This document shows positions 57,724 to 64,000 of a stretch of 64,000 bases of DNA, in pieces (the first letter of the stretch is position 1; each line of letters begins with the position of its first letter). Under the pieces are notes generated by a model. That model ran no database searches. It saw only the letters and a program-made list of their open reading frames with translations, and was not told the DNA's origin. Location: contig NZ_CP146022.1 of NCBI RefSeq assembly GCF_036967205.1, forward strand, positions 7,936,001 through 8,000,000, in the 5' to 3' direction. The DNA comes from Streptomyces sp. Q6 (GTDB taxonomy: Bacteria; Actinomycetota; Actinomycetes; Streptomycetales; Streptomycetaceae). The translations under genes and the position numbers were made by a program.

Positions 57724-58689
57724 TCAGCGCACTCGACCTCGCGGCTTGAGCGGAACAGGCGGCAGCTCAGGCGCATCCAACCGCCCCCCGTCGTACCCCT
57801 TCACATCCCCAAATCGCGACCCTGTCATCCAGTCCTCCCGCGCCTGAGTGATCTCGTCCTGGTTCCGCCCGATGAAGTTCCACCACATGACGAGCTCCTC
57901 CTCGAACGGCTCGCCGCCCAGGAGCATCACGCTCGCGTCCGACCCCGCGCGCAGCGGGAGTTCGGTGCGGCCGCAGCCGAGGTAGAGCATCGAGCCGGGG
58001 ACGAGCGGGACGTCGTCGACGTGGGTTTCGCCGGACATCGACAGGACCGCGTACTCGAAGTCGGGGTCGAGCGGGACGCGGACGTCCGCGCCCGCCGTCA
58101 GGGTCAGGTCCGCGCCGACGAGCGGGGTGTACGTCGTGCCGGGGGACGTCGCTCCGTCGAGCGTGCCCAGGACGACCGTTCCCGTGAGGCCGGGTGCCGT
58201 GACCGTCGGCAGGGTCGCGTGGTGCTCGAAGCGCGGGTCCGTGTGGCGGTGCGCGTCGGGCAGGGCGACCCAGAGCTGGGCGCCGTGCAGGAAGCGGGCG
58301 TGCGGGCGCGGGCTCTCCTCCGAGTGGGAGATCGCGCGGCCCGACGTCATGAGGCCGAGTTCGCGGGGGCGGATCGTCTGGAGGCTGCCGGTCGAGTCGC
58401 GGTGCAGCACCTCGCCGTCGTGCAGCCAGGACACCGTCTGGAGCCCCATGTGCGGGTGCGGCGGCACCTGCATGCCGGGCTCGTCCGCGATGTCGTCCGG
58501 GCCGTAGTGGTCCACGAACGCCCAGGCGCCCACCATGCGGCGGCCCAGGTTCGGCAGCAGCCGGCGTACTTCCGTGGACTCGCCCAGCCGCACCCGGCGC
58601 GGGCTGAGGAGTTCACGGACCGGTTCCGCCACGACGAACCCGCGTCCGCCGCACACGGAAGGGACCGCCTGACGATCAAGATTGCTCAT
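57724..58689 (-). CDS. Pirin family protein
   Basis: 321 residues, two cupin-like halves. The N-terminal metal site is visible in PPHPHMGLQTVSWLHDGEVL (His-x-His) and the following HSEESPRPHARFLHGAQLWV. Pirins are iron-binding cytoplasmic proteins, some with quercetinase activity, others redox sensors. ATG 58689 is used; a TTG three codons upstream is the only alternative. Divergent from the osmoprotectant transporter. Confidence 0.9.
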   Translation of the reverse strand: MSNLDRQAVPSVCGGRGFVVAEPVRELLSPRRVRLGESTEVRRLLPNLGRRMVGAWAFVDHYGPDDIADEPGMQVPPHPHMGLQTVSWLHDGEVLHRDSTGSLQTIRPRELGLMTSGRAISHSEESPRPHARFLHGAQLWVALPDAHRHTDPRFEHHATLPTVTAPGLTGTVVLGTLDGATSPGTTYTPLVGADLTLTAGADVRVPLDPDFEYAVLSMSGETHVDDVPLVPGSMLYLGCGRTELPLRAGSDASVMLLGGEPFEEELVMWWNFIGRNQDEITQAREDWMTGSRFGDVKGYDGGRLDAPELPPVPLKPRGRVR

Positions 58690-58832
58690 GCCCGACAACC
58701 TAGCCGCGCCACCGTCGCGCGTCAGTCCCGCGGCGGGATGTCGCCCCGTCGGGGGGCGCGCGGGGCGCCCGTCCGCCGCCCGTACGGGTCACCCAGCGCG
58801 CCACGCGCCGCTTCGGCCACTGGAATGGGCGG

Positions 58833-59537
58833 GTGCCCCTCGTGACAGCGGTACCGCAAGCACCGCCACCGGACGACTGCCTCGCCCGCAACGAATGGAT
58901 CTGCGGCGAGTACCTGAGCACGCGCCGGCACATCCTCGTCGACGCCGTGGTGCAGCACCTGGAGATCACGTGCGTCGCCGTCGCGATCGCCCTGGTCATC
59001 GCCGTGCCGCTGGCCGTCGTCGCGCGGCGGTGGGGGTGGGCCGCAGGTCCCGTCCTCGGCCTCACCACGGTGCTGTACACGATTCCGTCGCTCGCGATGT
59101 TCTCGCTGCTGCTGCCCGCGTACGGACTGTCCGCGACGCTCGTCGTCGCGGGGCTCGTGCTGTACTCGCTGACCCTGCTCGTACGGAACATCCTCGCCGG
59201 GCTGCGCGCCGTCCCCCAGGAGACCCGGCAGGCCGCCCGCGGCATGGGGTACGGGCCGATCCGGCTGCTGCTCACCGTCGAACTCCCGCTCGCGCTGCCC
59301 GCCGCCATGGCCGGGCTGCGCATCGCCACCGTGTCCGCCGTCTCCCTGGTGACGGTCGGCGCGATCGTCGGCTACGGCGGCCTCGGCAACCTCATCTACG
59401 CGGGGATGAACACCTACTTCAAGGCGCAGGTGCTGACCGCCTCCGTGCTGTGCGTCGTCATCGCCGTCGCCGCCGACGTGCTGCTCCTCGGCGTGGGCCG
59501 GCTCCTCACGCCCTGGGCGAGAGCGAGCCACGCGTGA
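58833..59537 (+). CDS. Osmoprotectant (betaine/choline) ABC transporter permease 1
   Basis: 234 residues, OpuCB/ProW type, with six membrane segments: VAIALVIAVPLAVVARRWGW, YTIPSLAMFSLLLPAYGLSA and later helices. The EAA-like loop is ETRQAARGMGYGPIRLLLTV. The GTG at 58833 lacks a good Shine-Dalgarno, so the precise start is uncertain. Its stop overlaps the next GTG (GTGA). It imports compatible solutes across the cytoplasmic membrane. Confidence 0.87.
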   Translation: MPLVTAVPQAPPPDDCLARNEWICGEYLSTRRHILVDAVVQHLEITCVAVAIALVIAVPLAVVARRWGWAAGPVLGLTTVLYTIPSLAMFSLLLPAYGLSATLVVAGLVLYSLTLLVRNILAGLRAVPQETRQAARGMGYGPIRLLLTVELPLALPAAMAGLRIATVSAVSLVTVGAIVGYGGLGNLIYAGMNTYFKAQVLTASVLCVVIAVAADVLLLGVGRLLTPWARASHA

Positions 59538-60208
59538 AGACCCTCACCGACACCTGGGACTGGCTCACCGACGCGGCGCACTGGTCCGGCGACGACGGCA
59601 TCTGGCACCGGCTCGCCCAGCACCTCTTCCTGACGATCGTGTGTCTCGTCATCAGCTGCCTCATCGCCCTGCCCGTCGCCCTCGTGCTCGGGCACCTCGG
59701 CAAGGGTGGCGCCCTCGCCGTCAACATCTCCAACATCGGCCGCGCCGTGCCGACCTTCGCCGTCCTCGTCCTGCTGCTGCTTACACCCCTCGGGCAGTAC
59801 GGCGAAGGGCCCACCGTCGTCGCCCTGGTGCTGTTCGCCGTACCGCCGCTGCTCACCAACGCGTACGTGGGCATGCGCGGCGTCGACCGCGGTGTCGTGC
59901 AGGCCGCGCGGGGGATGGGCATGACCGGGCGGCAGATGCTGACGAGGGTCGAAGTGCCGCTCGCCCTGCCGATGATCATGAACGGGGTGCGGATCGCCGC
60001 CGTGCAGCTCGTCGCCACCGCGACCATCGCGGCTCTCGCCGGCGGCGGCGGGCTCGGGCGCATCATCACCGCCGGGTTCAACCTCGCCAGCACTCCGCAG
60101 GTCGTCGCGGGCGCCGTACTGGTCGCCGTGTTCGCGCTCCTCGTCGAAGGGATCTTCGAGATCGCCGAGCGGCTCGCTCCGGCCTGGGCGCGGGGGAGGG
60201 TCGGGTGA
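59534..60208 (+). CDS. Osmoprotectant ABC transporter permease 2
   Basis: 224 residues, same family as permease 1. Segments include TIVCLVISCLIALPVALVLG, and the EAA loop is GVVQAARGMGMTGRQMLTRV. It starts at a GTG overlapping the previous stop and ends overlapping the GTG of the binding-protein gene. The chain of GTGA overlaps couples all three. Confidence 0.88.
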   Translation: MKTLTDTWDWLTDAAHWSGDDGIWHRLAQHLFLTIVCLVISCLIALPVALVLGHLGKGGALAVNISNIGRAVPTFAVLVLLLLTPLGQYGEGPTVVALVLFAVPPLLTNAYVGMRGVDRGVVQAARGMGMTGRQMLTRVEVPLALPMIMNGVRIAAVQLVATATIAALAGGGGLGRIITAGFNLASTPQVVAGAVLVAVFALLVEGIFEIAERLAPAWARGRVG

Positions 60209-61158
60209 CCCGCGCGATGATGCGGAGACTGGCCGGCGCGGTCGGGCTGCTGCTGCTCGTCGGCGGCTGTTCCGGCGGGCCGTCGCTGGAGAACCAGGGC
60301 GAGGTGACCGCGCCGCCCGGTGACAGCAAGCACCTCGTCATCGGATCCGCCGGATTCACCGAGAGCGACCTGCTCGCCACGATGTACGCGCTTCTGCTGA
60401 AGGACGCCGGATACGGCACCGAGATCCTGTCCGTCGCCAATCGCGAGCTGTACGAACCCGCCCTGGAGTCGGGCCAGATCGACGTCGTCCCCGAGTACGC
60501 AGCCACCTTCGCCGACTGGCTCAACGCCAAGACCAACGGCGCCGACGCCGCGCCCGTCGGCTCGCCCGACCTCGACGCCACCATGAAAGCGCTGCGCGAA
60601 CTCGCCCGGCCCCGTGGCCTCGTCGTTCTCGACCCCGGCAAGGCCGTCGACCAGAACGCCTTCGCGGTGGCCTCCTCGTACGCGAAGAAGCACCGACTCA
60701 GGACGCTCAGCGACCTCGGCGCCTCCGGTCTCGAGGTGCGGCTCGCCGCCGGCGACGAGTGTGTCCAACGCCCCTACTGCGCACCGGGGCTGAAGAAGGT
60801 CTACGGCATCGACATCACCGGCGTCGACCCGAAGGGCGTCGGCACCACCCAGTCCAAGAAGGCCGTGCAGAACGGGCAGGACCAGATGGTGCTGACGACG
60901 ACCACCGACGCCACGCTGGGCGACTTCGGGCTCGTCCTGCTCGACGACGACCGGCACCTCCAGAACGCCGACTACCTCGTGCCCGTCGTCAACCGGTCCC
61001 GAGCGGGCAGCGCGAAGGTCGCCGAGGCGCTCGGCGCCCTCAACTCCGTCCTCACCACCGCCGACCTGGCCTCGATGAACCAGCAGGTCGACAGCTGGCG
61101 GCGGCTCCCCGAGGACGTGGCCCGCGCCTACCTCCAGGACAAAGGGCTGTTGCGGTAG
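60205..61158 (+). CDS. Osmoprotectant-binding lipoprotein (OpuCC/ProX-like)
   Basis: 317 residues. The lipoprotein signal is RRLAGAVGLLLLVGGC. The binding domain begins KHLVIGSAGFTESDLLATMY, the family hallmark GSxxFTE. It has VVPEYAATFADWL and a C-terminal LNSVLTTADLASMNQQVDSW. Aromatic residues in such proteins form the cage for quaternary ammonium groups. Third gene of the operon. Confidence 0.9.
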   Translation: MTRAMMRRLAGAVGLLLLVGGCSGGPSLENQGEVTAPPGDSKHLVIGSAGFTESDLLATMYALLLKDAGYGTEILSVANRELYEPALESGQIDVVPEYAATFADWLNAKTNGADAAPVGSPDLDATMKALRELARPRGLVVLDPGKAVDQNAFAVASSYAKKHRLRTLSDLGASGLEVRLAAGDECVQRPYCAPGLKKVYGIDITGVDPKGVGTTQSKKAVQNGQDQMVLTTTTDATLGDFGLVLLDDDRHLQNADYLVPVVNRSRAGSAKVAEALGALNSVLTTADLASMNQQVDSWRRLPEDVARAYLQDKGLLR

Positions 61159-61201
61159 GGCTCCTTGAAACGAAGCGCCCTCAGGGGGTACACGCACGCC
61201 T

Positions 61202-62409
61202 ATGAGCCGAGTCCTAGTCGTCGGCGCGGGCGTACTCGGCGCCTGCGTCAGCTACCACCTCGCCCGCGCGGGCGCCCAGGTCGTCGTCGTGGAAGAGGCG
61301 CGACCGGCCGCCGGTACCTCCGGCGCCTCCTTCTCCGCCGACGTGACCCACCTCAAGACCCCGTACGCCTACTACCGGCTGAACCGGCAGGGCTCCGACG
61401 AGCACGTCCGGCTCGCCGGTGAACTGGGCGGGCCGCGCTGGCGGCATCCGCTGCCGCACGTCCAGTGGGCCGAGAACGAGGCGGACCGACGGGCGCTGCG
61501 CGAGCGCGCCGAACGCGCCCGCGGCTGGGGACACACCTGCCGCGTCGCCCCGGCCGCCGTGCTCCGCGATCTCGCGCCCGCCGTCGACCCGGCCGCCTGC
61601 CGTGCCGCCGAGGTCGTCGTGCACGAGCGCAGCGCCTGGTACGACGCGCCCCGCTTCGTACGGGCCCTGCTCGACGCCGCCGTGCGGCACGGCGCCGAGA
61701 CGCACTTCGGCGCCCGCGTCACCGGACTGCTGCGCGACGGCGAACGGGTCACCGGGGTGGTCGCGGGGAGCGGCGCACGGCCGCCGACACCGTCGTCAAC
61801 TGCGCGGGTCCCGGCGCCGACCGCCTGGCCGCGCTCGCCGGGGTGCGGCTCCCGCTGCGCCGGGTACCGGGACTCGTCGCCGAGAGCCGTCCGCTGCCCG
61901 GTGGGCCCCTCACCGCCATCCTCACCGCGCCCGGCATCGACCTGCGGCCCACACCCGACGGCGGAGTCCTCAGCCTGTCCTGGGAAGTGGACGCCCGGCT
62001 CGACGGGACGGCGCTCGACGGGCTGCCGCAGGAACTCCACGAGCGGGCGACCACCATCGTCCCCGCCCTGCGCGCGGCGCCCGTCGCCGACGCGCGGATC
62101 GGCGTACGGCCGGTGCCGGTGGACGGGCTGCCGCTGATCGGCGAGGCACTCGGCGCTCCCGGCCTCTACCACCTGGTCTCGCACAGCGGGGTGACGCTCG
62201 CCCCGGTGCTCGGCCGGCTCGCCGCCCAGGAGATCACCACCGGCGGGACCGCCCCGGAACTCGCCGCGTACCGGCCCGACCGGCGGCTGCCCGGCGACGT
62301 GCACGACGAGAACCTGCGCGCGATGAATGCGCGCGGACCGAACGGGCAGGTGCCCGATCACGGCCCCGGAACGTCCACCGCGAACCCCAAGTCTCAGGGT
62401 CAGGTCTAG
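61202..62409 (+). pseudogene. DAO-type FAD-dependent oxidoreductase (sarcosine/glycine oxidase-like), frameshifted
   Basis: The N-terminal frame starts MSRVLVVGAGVLGACVSYHL with the GxGxxG motif, then EEARPAAGTSGASFSADVTH, and runs to VTGVVAGSG at about 61770. The G run at 61765-61768 is one base short of the expected reading, because the next frame continues RRTAADTVVNCAGPGADRLA. That frame extends to the C-terminal PVPVDGLPLIGEALG and SHSGVTLAPVLGRLAAQEIT and stops at 62409. So two frames together give a complete enzyme of about 402 residues. Given the betaine/choline transporter, oxidation of an N-methyl amino acid is a natural role. A homopolymer sequencing error is as likely as true loss. 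Confidence 0.8.
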
Positions 62410-62420
62410 GGTGAGGGTTC

Positions 62421-62480
62421 ATCGGTGGAGGTCGGTGGAGGTCGGTGGAGACAGGTAGAGGTCGGTGGAGATCGGTGGAC
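62421..62480. repeat. 10-bp tandem repeat, six copies
   Basis: Units in exact 10-bp register: ATCGGTGGAG, GTCGGTGGAG, GTCGGTGGAG, ACAGGTAGAG, GTCGGTGGAG and ATCGGTGGAC. They lie between the convergent FAD oxidase and transporter ATPase genes. Confidence 0.85.
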
Positions 62481-62500
62481 GTCGGCCGGGACCGGCACGC

Positions 62501-63664
62501 TCACGCGTCGGCCACCGAGTCGAACTCCACCTCGGCACGGGCGATCCCCTGCGCGTCCGCGTCGACCGAGCGGCGCAGCGCCTCATGGAGTTTCGCCGGG
62601 GTGAGGACGCCCAGGAAGCGCGAGCCGTCGAGGACCGCCACCCAGCCCGCGTCGTGCTGAAGCATCACGCCGAACGCCTGCTTCAGCGGAGCGCCGACCG
62701 GGACCCACGCGTTCATCCGGTGCGCGAGATCCCGGACCCGGCCGTCCTGCCCGGCGAGGGCCGCCTCGTCGAGGCCGATCCAGCCGTGCAGATCGCCTCC
62801 CCCGTCGAGGACCACCGCCCAGCGCGCCGCCTCCGCGCGCATCCGGGACGCGGCCTGCGCCGCGGACTCGTCGAGCCGGGCCACCGCGGGCTGTTCGAGG
62901 TCGTACGGCTCGATCTCCGTGACCGACAGACGCTTCAGCCCCCGGTCCGCGCCGACGAACTCGGCGACGTACGGCGTCGCGGGCGTGCCGAGGACCGCGC
63001 CCGGCGTGTCGAACTGCTCGATGCGGCCCTGCCCGTACACGGCGATCCGGTCGCCGAGCCGCACAGCCTCCTCGATGTCGTGCGTGACGAGGAGGACCGT
63101 CTTGCGCACGGCGGCCTGCATCCGCAGGAACTCGTCCTGGAGCTGTTCGCGCACCACCGGGTCGACGGCGCCGAACGGCTCGTCCATCAGGAGCACCGGC
63201 GGGTCGGCCGCGAGCGCGCGGGCGACCCCGACCCGCTGGCGCTGGCCGCCGGAGAGCTGTTCCGGATAGCGGCCGCCGTACGTCTTGGGGTCCAGGCCCA
63301 CCAGGTCGAGCAGCTCGGCGGCGCGCGCCCTGGCCTTCGCCTTCTTCCACCCGACGAGGGCCGGGACGGTCGCCGTGTTGTCGAGGATCGTGCGGTGCGG
63401 GAAGAGGCCGACCTGCTGGATGACGTAGCCGATCCGGCGGCGCAGCTTGACCGGGTCGACCGTCGCGATGTCCTCGCCGTCGACGTAGATCCGGCCCGAC
63501 GTGGGCTCGATGAGCCGGTTGACCATCATCATCGTCGTGGTCTTGCCGCAGCCGGACGGGCCGACGAGCGTGACCAGTTCGCCCTCGGCGACCTCGAAGG
63601 ACAGATCGTCCACCGCCGTGGTGCCGTCCGCGTACCGCTTGGTGACTTGGTCGAACCGGATCAT
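62501..63664 (-). CDS. Osmoprotectant ABC transporter ATP-binding protein with CBS domains
   Basis: 387 residues. The ATPase part has Walker A GPSGCGKTT (37-45), Q loop YVIQQVG, signature LSGGQRQRVG, Walker B VLLMDEPFGAVDP and the H loop VTHDIEEA. The C-terminal third (about 255-375) contains CBS-type repeats, with GWIGLDEAALAGQDGRVRDL and VAVLDGSRFLGVLTPAKLHE, typical of ProV/OpuCA. These sense ionic strength. It is encoded on the opposite strand to the permeases and binding protein, 3.3 kb away, an unusual split. Confidence 0.92.
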   Translation of the reverse strand: MIRFDQVTKRYADGTTAVDDLSFEVAEGELVTLVGPSGCGKTTTMMMVNRLIEPTSGRIYVDGEDIATVDPVKLRRRIGYVIQQVGLFPHRTILDNTATVPALVGWKKAKARARAAELLDLVGLDPKTYGGRYPEQLSGGQRQRVGVARALAADPPVLLMDEPFGAVDPVVREQLQDEFLRMQAAVRKTVLLVTHDIEEAVRLGDRIAVYGQGRIEQFDTPGAVLGTPATPYVAEFVGADRGLKRLSVTEIEPYDLEQPAVARLDESAAQAASRMRAEAARWAVVLDGGGDLHGWIGLDEAALAGQDGRVRDLAHRMNAWVPVGAPLKQAFGVMLQHDAGWVAVLDGSRFLGVLTPAKLHEALRRSVDADAQGIARAEVEFDSVADA

Positions 63665-63686
63665 GGCCTCACGCTAACCGCGCCGC

Positions 63687-64000
63687 TCAGTCCTCGCTCA
63701 CCAGTACCACCTCCAGGGTGCGCGGTCCGTGCACCCCCTCGACCCGGTCCAGCTCGATGTCGCTGGTCGCGGACGGGCCCGAGATCCAGGTGAGCGGGCG
63801 TGCCGGGTCGAGCCGTTCGAGGGCCTGCGGCACGGAGGAGACGACCTGGCCGGGGACGCGCACGACGCAGATGTGGTGGTCGGGGACGAGGGTGATGCGG
63901 CGGCGGCCCTGGTCGGGGGAGCCGTCGAGGACGATCGTGCCCGTCTCGGCGACCGCGACCGCGCAGGCCGTGACGACGCTGTCGGCCCGGTCGAGTTCGG
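63687..64000 (-). CDS. LUD-domain (LutC/YkgG-like) protein, 5' end outside window
   Basis: About 104 C-terminal codons are visible. They read [40 protein letters not shown] and ending [20 protein letters not shown], then [12 protein letters not shown]. The ETGTI/L and [10 protein letters not shown] motifs are diagnostic of LUD-domain proteins such as LutC of the lactate-use operon. It starts beyond the right edge, 22 nt before the ATPase gene start on the same strand. It may join a lactate-utilisation operon lying to the right. Confidence 0.85.
   Translation of the reverse strand, partial: ELDRADSVVTACAVAVAETGTIVLDGSPDQGRRRITLVPDHHICVVRVPGQVVSSVPQALERLDPARPLTWISGPSATSDIELDRVEGVHGPRTLEVVLVSED

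Noticed and set aside
1-64000. CRISPR arrays, tRNA or rRNA genes, insertion sequences, integrases
   Set aside because: No regular 25-40 bp repeats with spacers, no cloverleaf or CCA-like ends, and no transposase motifs were seen. The only tandem array is the 10-bp repeat at 62421-62480, too short to be CRISPR.

Overview
The window is about 72% GC, with dense overlapping gene starts and stops, twin-arginine signal peptides, sugar ABC transporters that lack their own ATPase, and many LacI, LysR and MmyB-type regulators. This is the signature of a Streptomyces (or very close actinomycete) chromosome, probably an arm or accessory region, because decayed genes and catabolic islands dominate. No rRNA, tRNA, insertion sequence or CRISPR array was seen.

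Layout. (1) 1-5629: a minus-strand aromatic-catabolism operon (VOC dioxygenase-like, amidohydrolase, FAD monooxygenase, cyclase-family hydrolase, FAH-family hydrolase) divergent from a LysR regulator, with a dyad between them. (2) 5630-6469: mostly non-coding, with a remnant of a beta-glucosidase C-terminal domain. (3) 6470-20364: a stress or dormancy-type island (DoxX, universal stress proteins, flavodoxin, DUF1876, OsmC, phosphoribosyltransferase-hydrolase fusion, DUF4389, SHOCT). It holds a two-gene glycan unit whose second protein fuses deacetylase, processive glycosyltransferase and acyltransferase, and two broken genes. A GGNCC-N4-GGCCC type dyad recurs upstream of its genes. (4) 20512-29537: a fructan/sucrose island (ABC importer, secreted GH32, fructokinase, cytoplasmic GH32, LacI repressor) tied together by three copies of one operator. 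(5) 29718-32476: cupin, SDR and carboxymuconolactone-decarboxylase-like genes with a divergent MmyB-like regulator. (6) 32548-36985: NAD kinase paralogue, two broken oxidoreductase genes, SDR, alpha/beta hydrolase, and an unknown membrane-anchored protein. (7) 37318-45338: ABC importer, GH2 beta-mannosidase and two paralogous LacI regulators, followed by CBM2 and TetR debris. (8) 46160-55278: an eight-gene minus-strand polysaccharide operon (ABC importer, GH29 fucosidase, two tandem PL6 lyases, TIM-barrel epimerase/isomerase, GDSL esterase). (9) 55772-57700: a D-2-hydroxyacid dehydrogenase and a degraded stretch. (10) 57724-64000: pirin, an osmoprotectant (betaine/choline) ABC system whose ATPase lies on the other strand, a frameshifted FAD amine oxidase, and a partial LUD-domain gene.

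How the parts work together. Islands 4, 7 and 8 are three separate glycan-use systems, each with a lipoprotein or Tat-exported binding protein, two permeases and the matching hydrolases. None encodes an ATPase, which fits the Streptomyces habit of sharing one multiplexed ATPase. The best-supported regulatory circuit is the fructan regulon. The most unusual protein is the 1109-residue three-domain glycan synthase-like protein. The least explained system is the PL6/GH29 operon.
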